A stretch of DNA of 64,000 bases, from the NCBI GenBank assembly GCA_023091735.1, contig JALKBU010000115.1, positions 1 to 64,000 on the forward strand, written 5' to 3'. Origin of the DNA: Trichomonas tenax (taxonomy: Eukaryota > Parabasalia > Trichomonadida > Trichomonadidae). Under the pieces are notes generated by a model, which worked only from the letters and a program-made list of their open reading frames with translations, was not told the DNA's origin and ran no database searches. The position numbers and the translations under genes were made by a program. This document shows, in pieces, positions 47,468 to 57,409 of the stretch. Position 1 is the stretch's first letter, and every line of letters starts with the position of its first letter.

Positions 47468-49870
47468 TTAATTCAAATGATAAATTGTGATGTTGCCTGG
47501 ATCACTTTCGCATGTAACAGATTTGTCATCATCGGGCATTAGAACAAAGCTAGAATCAGAGAATTTACGGACATCTTCTGATTCAAGGTGTACATAGAAT
47601 GCTGGATAGTTTGTAGTTACCTGAACCTTATAAGAATTTCCATCCTGCTGTACCGTGTATTTGAGTTCTGGCTGTTGAATGTTGCAGTTCTTGATTTCAT
47701 CCAAGAACATGAAATTACGGAGCTTCTTGCCAGCAGCCTCAATATCAGCAAGATAGAAACCATCAATCTTAGAGAAAGAATGAGAACTTGCTGGAATTGA
47801 CCAGATCTTAGTTGCATCCGTAGCTTTCGCTGTAGCTGTTCCTGCATCATTAGACAGAACGGTTCCATTGAAATCAACCCACTTGACTGTATACTTGACT
47901 TCACAATCATCATATAAATCATTGATTAAGAATAATGAATATTTAGCATCTTCCTTTGTAAGAACTATTGATCGAGGCTCGAAGAAATTCTTTGCATGGT
48001 ACATCAGCTGTTTCCAGCGTCCCTTGTATTCGATTGAAGACCATGAAGAAACAGGCCAGCAGTCATTAAGCTGCCAGAAGAGTGTACCAGTGTTAACTCC
48101 TTTCTGAAGTCTCCAGTACTCAACAGCAGTCTTGATTGCTACAGCTTGAGAAACTTGCGAAATGTACAAAAGATCAACAAATGACTGAGGCTGCTTGAAA
48201 TAGATATCAATCATATCTTTGATCTTTGCATTACCATTTGCTGACTTTTGGTGGACCTTGAAAGCAGGAGCATCAATGGAATCAGTGCCTGGTGGAGCAA
48301 AGATGTGAACAACAGGTAATGATGGGTAACTCTGGAATCCAAACTCAGAGCAGAAACGTGGCTTAACAATGGTGTATCCAGAGAAGTTTAAGTCGCCATG
48401 CCAAACATCCCAATAGTGAGAGTCTCCCTTTGTGATATTGACAAAGTCACCAAAGTAATCTCCTTCACCTGTGGAAGGTGATGCAAGCCAGAATGTGCGA
48501 GATTTATCCAATGTGTTGATTTGCTTCTTCAAAAATTGATTGAGCTTCTTATACTCACTTCTGTAGAATGTTATGTTATGTACTGTGCCTGGAGACCAGT
48601 TGATTGTTGTCCAGATTTCATTATCACCATTCCATAAAGCAATGCATGGATGATATTGAACTCTAAGTAATGTGTCTTCTAACTCGCCTTCAACTTCCTT
48701 AAGGAACCAATCTGTTGTTGGATACTGAGAGCATGCAAACAATAGATCCTGCCAAATGAGAATTCCGTACTCATCACACATTTCATAGAAATAATCTGGC
48801 ATATAATAGCCGCCACCCCAGCATCTGATCATATTCATATTGGCAAACTTTGCATCAAGAAGGAGCTCTCTGTAACGCTCCTTAGACTCCCTTGCAGGAA
48901 GTGCATCAAGTGGAATAATATTTCCTCCACGGCAATATATTGGTTTTCCGTTGAGAATAAATGTGAATGACCTTCCATATTCATCGATTTCGTTTTTGAG
49001 CTCCAAATCTCTAAAACCTAATTGTTTTGTAATCACAATATTATCATAAGTTACTGTGAATGGGTATAATTTTGGTGTTCCATAGTCCCATGTGCTCCAA
49101 AGTTCGTGTTCTATATTTTGAATCGATTGATCAATGTGAAAAACATTGATTCCTCTTTTTTCCGGAACGAAACTAAATGATAGACCAAAGATTTTGGCTC
49201 TGACAGGCATATCTGTGAGTGTATATATTTCAGCATGAATGTCGACAACTAAACGATCACTTCTTGAGTAATGTTTAATTCCCAAAATTCTTCCTGTTTT
49301 AACTGGCTCTAACTTGATGTCATCATAAATTCCGAATGGAACTAAACATGGCCCCCAGTCCCAACCTGCCTGGAACTGTGGTTTTCTGATTAAATTCATA
49401 TTTGGATATTGATTGTTTCCTTCAGCCCATGGAACTGGATTTGGCAGTGTCTTATTTAGCCTTTGTGCTTCTAAAACGGCCGAATCGAAAACAATCTTGA
49501 TATTATTTAATCCCAGTTTTAAATATTTCTTAACATCAACAGAATAACGCCTGTACATGTTAGTTGTCTTCAATACTTCGTTGTCGTTGATATAGACTGT
49601 GCTGAGAGTGTCGAGATAATGAAAAGTTAAGTTAATCGAATGAAATTCGTCTGATTCTGGATTAATTGTATTATCTAATGTGAAATTTCGGGTGATTTCC
49701 CATGATTGAAGGTGTATCCAGTGAGATACATTCTCATTTGTGTTATAATAAGGATCGGGAATTAAATTATTTTCTAATAACGCAGAGTGAACATCACCTG
49801 GAATGTGAATGACGACGTTCTCTATTTCCTTTTGCTTGCAGGAAAGTGACCAGTTGCCATTCAACAGCAT
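47468..49870 (-). CDS. GH2 beta-mannosidase
   Basis: 800 residues from ATG 49870 (an in-frame ATG at 49885 overlaps the Inr-like TTCATGATT and is probably not used). It opens directly with the N-terminal domain (LLNGNWSLSC, then IPGDVHSALLENNLIPDPYY). AGWDWGPCLVPFGIYD (about 169-184) and RCWGGGYYMPDYFYEMCDEY (about 349-368) are diagnostic of beta-mannosidases. The acid/base is the last Glu of WNGDNE (418), where WSGNNE is more usual, and the nucleophile is E509 in FCSEFGF. A C-terminal sandwich follows. The enzyme removes terminal beta-mannose from N-glycan cores. No signal peptide is visible before the catalytic fold. Confidence 0.92.
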   Translation of the reverse strand: MLLNGNWSLSCKQKEIENVVIHIPGDVHSALLENNLIPDPYYNTNENVSHWIHLQSWEITRNFTLDNTINPESDEFHSINLTFHYLDTLSTVYINDNEVLKTTNMYRRYSVDVKKYLKLGLNNIKIVFDSAVLEAQRLNKTLPNPVPWAEGNNQYPNMNLIRKPQFQAGWDWGPCLVPFGIYDDIKLEPVKTGRILGIKHYSRSDRLVVDIHAEIYTLTDMPVRAKIFGLSFSFVPEKRGINVFHIDQSIQNIEHELWSTWDYGTPKLYPFTVTYDNIVITKQLGFRDLELKNEIDEYGRSFTFILNGKPIYCRGGNIIPLDALPARESKERYRELLLDAKFANMNMIRCWGGGYYMPDYFYEMCDEYGILIWQDLLFACSQYPTTDWFLKEVEGELEDTLLRVQYHPCIALWNGDNEIWTTINWSPGTVHNITFYRSEYKKLNQFLKKQINTLDKSRTFWLASPSTGEGDYFGDFVNITKGDSHYWDVWHGDLNFSGYTIVKPRFCSEFGFQSYPSLPVVHIFAPPGTDSIDAPAFKVHQKSANGNAKIKDMIDIYFKQPQSFVDLLYISQVSQAVAIKTAVEYWRLQKGVNTGTLFWQLNDCWPVSSWSSIEYKGRWKQLMYHAKNFFEPRSIVLTKEDAKYSLFLINDLYDDCEVKYTVKWVDFNGTVLSNDAGTATAKATDATKIWSIPASSHSFSKIDGFYLADIEAAGKKLRNFMFLDEIKNCNIQQPELKYTVQQDGNSYKVQVTTNYPAFYVHLESEDVRKFSDSSFVLMPDDDKSVTCESDPGNITIYHLN

Positions 49871-50329
49871 ATTAACGAGAATCATGAATCAAAAAATATC
49901 CTTCGAAAAAAATATAAAATGGTTTTAAAATTATAATCTGCCACCTGCAATGCTTCATTTTCATGACGATTCTTCACTGCCTCAAGCTATGACTTGATAA
50001 TCAAAATCATTTCGCACCAGAAAAACATTATCATATGCATCAATATTTTTAATGAAATAAAAATATCAACTCAAAATAACACTCATTGTTTTAAGATTAT
50101 GACTTTTTTAGGACTGCTATAGTTCCCTTTATTCTCCGAACTTAAATAGCAAAAATTAGTTAAAAAGGGTGATTATCGATGCAGCCCCTTTTAAAATTTC
50201 AAATTGTTATAGTCTCAGAAAATTAAAAACAACTCCCTTTAAATTTGTTTTTAATTTAGGGTCTGGGTAACTCTCCCCTGGATTAAATTAAAAAGGGGGT
50301 TGGATTTAAATACCCTGAATAAAATTGAG
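49871..50329. other. Intergenic, moderately GC-rich at its right end
   Basis: Contains short homopurine runs (AAAAAGGGTGATTATCGAT about 50163, AAAAAGGGGGTTGG about 50290). No coding signal. Confidence 0.5.
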
Positions 50330-50406
50330 AGGTCTGGCCGGACCAAACATCTAATAAACCCTTCCTACCAAGTTGCCTTCGGTAAGATAACTAAGCCTGG
50401 AAGGGA
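50330..50406 (+). ncRNA. Candidate structured RNA
   Basis: CCCTTCC (50359-50365) pairs perfectly with GGAAGGG (50399-50405). Inside it, TACCAAG (50366-50372) pairs with CTT plus GGTA (50377-50384, one bulged C) around a TTGC loop. Just upstream, GGTCT (50331-50335) pairs with GGACC (50340-50344). The tract is richer in GC than its surroundings and no protein-coding signal fits. I could not match it to snRNA, SRP, RNase P or 5S motifs. Either strand could be the sense one. Confidence 0.35.
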
Positions 50407-50607
50407 GAAAAGACACAGGTTGTGTTGGTGTGCAGACGCTTCTGTAGAACCTTCAAAGGCCTGTCACAATTCATGTAATTCATTTTTATAGGGATTTTCA
50501 AATTAAGATTTTTACATTGTATAATTTATGATACATGATAATATGAGCTAGAAGGGGTAATAATTTGAAGTATAACAATGAGGTTTTTAAAAATAATACA
50601 ACAAGAT

Positions 50608-51780
50608 TTATTTTGTTCCTTCGTTCTGAAGACGCTCGATTGTCTTTGACTGCATGTTCATACGCTCTGTCATCATTGCAGCGCTCTGTGTCAAGTATTC
50701 GACTTGTGTCAACATTGCGTTCAAAGCTGCCTCGATTTTAACGTTCTTTTCTTCTGGAGACATGGCTTCGTACTTTGGTGGAGAGGCTTCCTTCTTTGTT
50801 TGCCTTCCTTTCTTTAATTCAGGATTCATGACTCCTGTTGCTTCATCAATGCGGTTATCACCTGTAGAGGTGGAGTTAATTGTTGTGTTCTCAATCAGCT
50901 TATCGAAGTTTGTGTTGAAGACACGAATTTCACCGCGCTTGTCACAAGCGATGAATTGACTTCCATTTGCGTTCCACTTGCAGTCCACGATCTCGTTTGA
51001 GAAAGCCTCGATCGTGTAGAACTTGAGGCCTTCAACTAAGTCCCAAATTCCGAGTTTCTTATCTGTCGAAGATGTGAGTGCGAATGAGCCGGATGGATGG
51101 AATCTAAGAGCTGTGATCTTTCCATCGTGAGCATTTGGATAGTACTGAATTGTCTTTTCATTTCTGACGTCGATAATGAAGAAAGAACCATTTTCTAAAC
51201 CGACACCGATGATTGTTCCACTTGGATGGAATGAAGCACACGTTGCTGGTGCTGGGAACTTGAAAACACGTGGTGTATTCTTGTTCAAAACGTCCCAAAT
51301 GCGAACAGTCTTATCATCACTTGCCGTGACAATAACGTTTGAGTCAGGAGAGAATTCTGATGTATTTACGAAGCGTGAGTGTCCGACAAGGCTTGCAATG
51401 AACTCGTGTGATGGATATTTGTAAATTTTTGCGGATTTGTCGTTGGAAGCAATTGTATATCTTGTTCCATCGGGAGAGAAGCTGATGTAGTTGATAATTC
51501 CTGGCTGTGGCTTTTCTGTGTTTCTTGCTTTTAATACGCTGATCTCAAAAATGTAGATATTGCCATCTTCTCCAGCACAGAACATGCGCTCATCATTTGG
51601 AGCAAGGGCGACACATCTAACTTTGGCATTACACTTGTATTTGATTGTCCTTGTTTGTGATTCATGGAAATAAATCTGTCCATTAGTTGCTGCAGTCACA
51701 AAGCTGCTGCTCTTGGCGCAAAAGGCAATGGATGTGAGCTCTGTGTTGTTGTTACAAGTATAAACGTTTGTTGGATCCAT
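50608..51780 (-). CDS. POC1: POC1-like WD40 protein of basal bodies / centrioles
   Basis: 390 residues. Seven WD40-like repeats fill about 1-290 (FVTAATNGQIYF, SPDGTRYTIASNDKSAKIY, SPDSNVIVTASDDKTVRIWD, HPSGSFALTSSTDKKLGIWD). A basic linker follows, then a C-terminal helix (EAALNAMLTQVEYLTQSAAM then MTERMNMQ, about 345-375) that resembles the POC1 motif. POC1 is a conserved structural component of basal bodies, needed for centriole stability, and trichomonads have several flagella with basal bodies. Similar WD40 repeats occur in many other proteins, so the assignment rests on the C-terminal helix and the number of repeats. Confidence 0.75.
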   Translation of the reverse strand: MDPTNVYTCNNNTELTSIAFCAKSSSFVTAATNGQIYFHESQTRTIKYKCNAKVRCVALAPNDERMFCAGEDGNIYIFEISVLKARNTEKPQPGIINYISFSPDGTRYTIASNDKSAKIYKYPSHEFIASLVGHSRFVNTSEFSPDSNVIVTASDDKTVRIWDVLNKNTPRVFKFPAPATCASFHPSGTIIGVGLENGSFFIIDVRNEKTIQYYPNAHDGKITALRFHPSGSFALTSSTDKKLGIWDLVEGLKFYTIEAFSNEIVDCKWNANGSQFIACDKRGEIRVFNTNFDKLIENTTINSTSTGDNRIDEATGVMNPELKKGRQTKKEASPPKYEAMSPEEKNVKIEAALNAMLTQVEYLTQSAAMMTERMNMQSKTIERLQNEGTK

Positions 51781-52107
51781 TTCTAAAAATTTTTAAACGT
51801 CTTTGATTTTGCCCCTAAATTATTGTTATTTCCCCTCTTTTATTAACCTTATTTACTAATATCGCACGCGATTTTAAATTCATCATCCACATATCATATT
51901 CTATCATATTACAAAAATTTGAAATGATTTGAATGTTATATATATATTCAAAATTAAAATTAATCTTTAAATGATGGTTACTATGATAATAAACATGATG
52001 TTTAGATGCTTTTGAATATATTAATAAACTGTATTACGGATAAAAAAACTAATTATTTTTTGCAAAGATATATTTTTTATTACAAAGATCAACAAATAAA
52101 AATAATT

Positions 52108-53412
52108 TCACTTACGGGATATGAAACCATTCCTAATATAGAACATCAAATAAACATCCTCTCTCAAAACATCCTGAATATCAGTGGGCTTGATAGTTGT
52201 ATCATTGCAGCTAAACCACTTTCCGTTTCTCTTAACGCTTGCCAAGAAGTGGCCTAGATCTCCACCCTTAGGACGAACGACAGTGGAAATTAAACTGTAT
52301 TTCGCGCCATCGATGTGCCTTTTTAATTCTGGCTCAACAAACTTGTCGAGATCCAAAACTTCTGAGATCTTGATGTTTGCGAGGTTGCGGCTTTCATTTG
52401 TAGTTCTAACGAGTGCAACTGACAATGTTTGTGGTAATGTGTGGAAGAAGTATTGTTTCTTCGCTGAATGACCGCATGACTGGCATGTCATTGGTGATTC
52501 GCCGGAAAGGAACTGTGAAATAGCCTCTTCCAATGAGTTTGAAGTTGCAATTGGAATTATTAACATTGATTCTGGTGCGAGAAGTGTCTGTGATTGATCA
52601 CAGAACTCACAGCTTTCAACAACATGGAACTTCCAGTTGAAAATGTCACCAAATTCGTGGGAATCAAATTTTGCCTGATAAAAGTCATCAAGCGATGTCC
52701 TTAAGCGCATAAAAAATTCCTGAGAGTCTTTTTGCTCTGTTGAGCTGAGATCTGGGTATAATGCATTGATGCAGAACAGAAAATCAGAAATAACAAAATT
52801 TCCACGGCCGTTTGTTGCGAGCATCATCCTGTATAACATTTTATGGACGGCCGCAATCGGCGAATCGATCTCGTCGAGCTTGTATTTGCCGGATAAAAAC
52901 CATTTTTCGATGAGCGGATGGGCCATTAAGCATTGAAGGATAGAATTGAGCCAAAATGTGTTGCCCAAATTTTGTAAAGGCATCGGTGTTCGTGGTTTTG
53001 GAAGGATTGGTGTTTGTGGGTCGAGATTTGCACTCATTGGCATTCCATCAACGACTGCGAGCTTCGCAGATATGACAAGACGGTCGATTAGTGCATTGAA
53101 GATGAATCTGCGCCCTAATTCTGGCGAAAATGTAAATAACTGCTGCGTTTGAATATCAACTCCGAACGGATTCTTGCATGGATGCTCCGCAAAGTGCTCC
53201 AAGCAGAATATATTGCCGCACGAGAGACATATGGAGAGATTTCTGGGCTTCGTTTGGCAAACTGTACACATGAATGCGGAACAAGGAAGGAATGTTGAAG
53301 GAAAAATCGATTTTTCCCATATAAGGCGTTGCGCTTGAATGAAAGTATTCTTGACATTTCCGGATTTTTCGAATATTTTCAAAAGTTCGCCGATCTCAGT
53401 ATCTTCAATCAT
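52108..53412 (-). CDS. USP-type deubiquitinase homologue lacking the catalytic cysteine
   Basis: 434 residues. A zinc-finger-UBP-like segment (C49, C52, C62, C65, C70, H73, H77, C79) comes first. The USP domain starts MPLQNLGNTFWLNSILQCLM: the usual NLGNTC is NLGNTF, so the catalytic Cys is Phe153. The codon is TTT (ACA TTT TGG), so this is one base from TGT. The rest of the fold is present: zinc-binding CEFC and CQSC pairs, QTLSVALVR, and the His box GHFLASVKRNGKWFSCND (H388, D404). Pseudo-USPs with this layout (for example USP39/Sad1) act as ubiquitin-binding scaffolds in mRNA processing. Ubp8/USP22-like architecture is also possible. Confidence 0.88.
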   Translation of the reverse strand: MIEDTEIGELLKIFEKSGNVKNTFIQAQRLIWEKSIFPSTFLPCSAFMCTVCQTKPRNLSICLSCGNIFCLEHFAEHPCKNPFGVDIQTQQLFTFSPELGRRFIFNALIDRLVISAKLAVVDGMPMSANLDPQTPILPKPRTPMPLQNLGNTFWLNSILQCLMAHPLIEKWFLSGKYKLDEIDSPIAAVHKMLYRMMLATNGRGNFVISDFLFCINALYPDLSSTEQKDSQEFFMRLRTSLDDFYQAKFDSHEFGDIFNWKFHVVESCEFCDQSQTLLAPESMLIIPIATSNSLEEAISQFLSGESPMTCQSCGHSAKKQYFFHTLPQTLSVALVRTTNESRNLANIKISEVLDLDKFVEPELKRHIDGAKYSLISTVVRPKGGDLGHFLASVKRNGKWFSCNDTTIKPTDIQDVLREDVYLMFYIRNGFISRK

Positions 53413-55989
53413 CTATTTTATAACCTTATTATAAAATACTATAAGGGGGTGTGTTTGGGGAAAACGGGGTCATCAAGCCAATTTCCCAATTATACGCATT
53501 TCGAAAATCCTCGAAAATCACGCCTGTGATACTATTTAAATAGTGGATGCATCCAATATTTAGGGGATGAAAATTATATACAGATATACTGATATACGCA
53601 TGTGCAGAATGCTGTATCTATTCTAATTAATCGAATCTGAGCTTTTGAAAATTTTATTTAAATTTTATCTATCCCTAATAATGACTATAGTCAACTATAT
53701 TTCAATTCATATTGCCCAGGCCTGTATAGAACATTGAGCATTGAATCGAAGTCTAGATGTTTCTGTAAAAATACATCAGAATTGCAAAAATGTGAGATTT
53801 TTGAGCGATTTTATGGTCTTTAGCAGTTTCTCTAAGTACAAGCAGCGTATTCTAGTTAGTAAAATGCTGTAAAATTCCTTCAAGAGCCTAGATCGTAAAC
53901 AATTATTTGTAAATAATACAGTGCTTTGATCACCTGGAAGAAATGACTCCGAATTGCTTAATTTCCTAAAAAATCAGCATTCAATATAGCTCCAAGCAAT
54001 CTGTCATCGAGCAGAACAGGTTTTGGATATTTGAATGCTACAGTATGCAAGCATCACAGTCATTAGTATTAACTGTCGATTTTTTTTTCAAAAAACAATA
54101 TCATCAAAAGTAATCAGCCTATGGCATAGGCTCTCCAGAGCAGCAAATATCTGTATAGTTGATGCCAGAAATTGATCACTTTTTAAAATATTTGTAAACG
54201 ATTGTGATTATAAATCAAAGATAACTCGTATTGTCTAACATGACGAACAGTTACGCATAAACTATCTGTTGTCATATCATTAGGCATCAAAAACGCGTAC
54301 TGTTGATGCAATACTCTGATTTATTGCATTCTCTGCGGCACTCTGGGGTTTTTAGATCATTGTGCGTTCTAGAAACATCATGATGCCATAGAAAATGTAT
54401 ATTTGTAAAAAGAATGTCGAATGACTAAGTACTGAGTAAATCTCGAAGGCGCCAACAGACAGCAAACCATAAACTGAGTAGAAAAGCTTCGCGTTTGTGA
54501 TTTATCGACTGTTGATGCCTTATTTGCGATGAAGTTGCGATAATATCGAAGACTGAGAATTCTTGAATGAAGCACCACTAGTTTTTCACTGGCAAGAGCA
54601 ATGACTGCACTGATTGATTCTTGGAACTAGTGAAAAACTAGTGGAGAACGCATTACCACATTTGGTAGCGCACGTATAAGTTTAAAATTAGTAAATAAGG
54701 GGTCAGGGGATGGCTTAGACACTCTCAAATTTTGAATGGTGTCGACGGTTTATGATACACCATTCAAAAATTTGAAATGCAAGATAATAAGAAATATGTA
54801 ACTTATGGATATAGTCAATTCGTTTGGCTGGATTAGAATTTTCAAAAGAGTTGATTTTTACGCCAAAAACTCAAAACAAGCAAAAAAAGAATTTTAAAAT
54901 ATGCACATACACCTTAGAGCACTGGATAAGGGACTCAGGGCACACTTTTCACTTTTTCAAAAAGTATAGATATCCGACCACTCAGTTTTTGTTGCCCTAG
55001 GATACGCTTTCCTGGATATGTCGGAATTTGACACTTTTCTCGTAGTTTTTTACAAATTACATGTCAAAATTAAGTTGCACAATTTTTGCAGAAGTTCAGG
55101 CTATTCGGTAGGCCAAATCTTTAAAATCAAGCTAATTATTGTATTTAAAACATGTCTATCTAATTTCATAATTTATGTCATATTTTCTGGATTCCCTATC
55201 CCTAGCAATAATTTTTATTTGTAAATTATTCAATTTTTGATAGGCTGGGATATGTTATCCATTCCCAAAAGCAGAGTGATCTGACTCATTATATTTACAT
55301 GTCGAAAATGAGAGTTTTACATAAAGATAAATGAAACATGCATAATTAAGGTTCATCTAATATGCTTTATAATGCACATTTTATTTTTCTAATCCCATTA
55401 TTTGTCATTTGGCAAAAATAAAAATTCCAAAAAGAAAATCACATTTTTAAGGTATGGGATACTTTGGGAGAAAGTGGGATCTATAGAAAAGCGTACCCAA
55501 TTATGGTAACGTGAACATCTTTTAGAGTAACGCAATAAAAGCTCTCCGCAACAAACTTATATAATTGCCCAACAATATTGAATTCTATTTGTAAGGCACT
55601 ATTGTCCAACTCTCTTTTTCCTGCATTTTTAGAAATGCGTTTTAAAATGTCAAATTAAGAGTAATAATAAATAATAAAATACATATGATAATAGGCATTG
55701 AATCCCAATCAATACAAAATATGCATTTTAAGCCAACACCAAACTTCGATAATTTATATTCAAGTATGATACATTTACACCGGTACAGAACCCTAAAAAG
55801 GACTATAACAATTCATAATTATGGTATAATCTGCTCTGGAGTGAGAGTATTTTGCTCGTAGGCTAAGCGACGGTTTTTGCAAGAACGACACCGAAAATTT
55901 TAAGGACAGCAATATTAGATATTTGGATAAAAGCTGTCCAGTTGGGATGATATTTGATGAACAATAAGAAATTATATATATAAATGCCG
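53413..55989. other. Gene-poor tract
   Basis: About 2.6 kb without a convincing gene; short ORFs here show no domains. Words recur, for example ACTGTTGATGCA-like at about 54300 and 54510, suggesting old repeats. Two loci sharing GGRTACGCTTTYC (about 55003, and inverted at about 55489) could be ends of a decayed element of roughly 500 bp. This pairing is only partial. Confidence 0.45.
54575..54644. repeat. 16-bp perfect inverted repeat
   Basis: CCACTAGTTTTTCACT (54575-54590) is the exact reverse complement of 54629-54644, with a 38-bp spacer. It might be a small foldback element; the arms include an Inr-like TTTTTCACT. Confidence 0.75.
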
Positions 55990-56575
55990 TCTTAACTAGG
56001 GACCAAAAAATACTGAGGAACTCTTCTTAATACGTGAAAATATTTTGACCCGATCATACGATAGTATTCGTTGCAAAAGATAATGATGGAAAAACATCCA
56101 ATTCGATTCAAAAGTCTTTTATCGTTTTGAGAAACCCTTCTTATTTGTCAATTCCTGCTTCATGTTTCGTTTATAAGAAGAATGTGAATACAGTTATGGA
56201 ATTTGATGGAACAGGGTCAAAGTTTACATGAAAATCGATGATGGTCAACCTGCAATAATATTGACATTCACATCAAACATCGCACGAGGAAACAAGTTCA
56301 ACAAGACATTCACGTTTCGTGATGACTTCAGCGAAGGAAAGCACATGCTGACAGTCTGGGCATCTGATAACGATGAACATGTCTCCGCACTCCAAGTATT
56401 CAAAGAGTATCATTACGTTTTCAACGCATCTATGATATCAATCAAAAACATAGAAAAGAACAAGATTGAGTTGAGAAACAAATTCAAGATAAAAGCGAAA
56501 TTCAATATTTCTCACATCGATGGGAACAACAAAAATTTAAGAAAAACGCTGGCCCAACTTGGAATCCAACAATAA
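55990..56575 (+). pseudogene. Fragment of a repetitive surface protein (Ig-like/Big-like modules)
   Basis: Two frames: about 56040-56230 (DHTIVFVAKDNDGKTSNS, ending in TGA at 56230) and 56228-56575 (FTFRDDFSEGKHMLTVWASD, then VFNASMISIKN). Both show the ...F.l.D.lsEG.HtLtv.a.D... pattern of beta-sandwich modules found in large trichomonad surface proteins. A frame change splits one module, and the fragment lacks start, membrane anchor and remaining modules. Confidence 0.55.
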
Positions 56576-57409
56576 CATCGATGAATGAAAATAAAATACA
56601 CTAAAAGGAAAAATGGGAAAAACGATAATTTGACAATTTGAAAACTCTTTGAAATATTTTTGTTATATTTACACGACCCTGAATTAAATGAAACTTTGGT
56701 ATTTTACTTTAGTTATTGAATAGACTAATGAAAATATATTTGAGGGGATTATTCTATCTCAAAATTGCCATTTCCCCTAAATAAGACATTAGAACTAGAA
56801 ATAAAGTATGGAAATATATTTTCAAGTTTATTTCCAAATGAGGGTCCGTAACCATTATCATATTGAATTAAACCAGAAATTGAGAGTCTTATATTTTGGT
56901 TTCTATATCAATAACACAATTTCTATTTTCCGATTTTTTTAAAGTAACGTGCTTCGACTTTGTGGAAGATGCACTACATGATATGATTAAGCTGTGTCAA
57001 CAGGAAAATATCACAAATATTAATCCTTTTGAGAATGATTCAAAAATATTATAAAGGTGATAATTCGGTTTGTAATCTATTGAAGAGTATTTCAAAAATA
57101 TTTTGTAAACTTTTAAAATCATTTTTAGTCAGTCAAATTCTGCTGTATACTTATTGTGAAAGAAATTTCGAATAGAAAACAACCTGACAGTTTTCAAAAA
57201 AAAAGTTTCAATAAAAAGCATTTTCTCCCAAAATATTATATTACAATTCTATTCTTTTCACTTTTTGTTTTTTGCTATCAAAAACAATATCATTGTTCTC
57301 ACCTCTTCAATAATATTTTCATGTTTTTGGCCGAAAATAAATTGTGATATGAGACATGTGATCTGAAAAATTCGATAAGTGACGTAAAATTCAATTGAAA
57401 GGACCACTC
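56576..57409. other. Intergenic, AT-rich
   Basis: No gene recognised. The ORF at 57156-57347 lacks any domain. An Inr-like TCAATTG lies at about 57391-57397, 15 nt upstream of the kinase start. Confidence 0.5.

Noticed and set aside
50300..50491. 63-codon ORF over the structured RNA candidate
   Set aside because: Composition (Cys/Trp/Lys rich, no domain) is better explained by GC-rich RNA structure; no initiator at its start.
54988..55515. Transposable element of about 530 bp
   Set aside because: The end-like words (GGRTACGCTTTYC) match over too short a length and no target duplication is seen; noted only as a possibility in the gene-poor tract.
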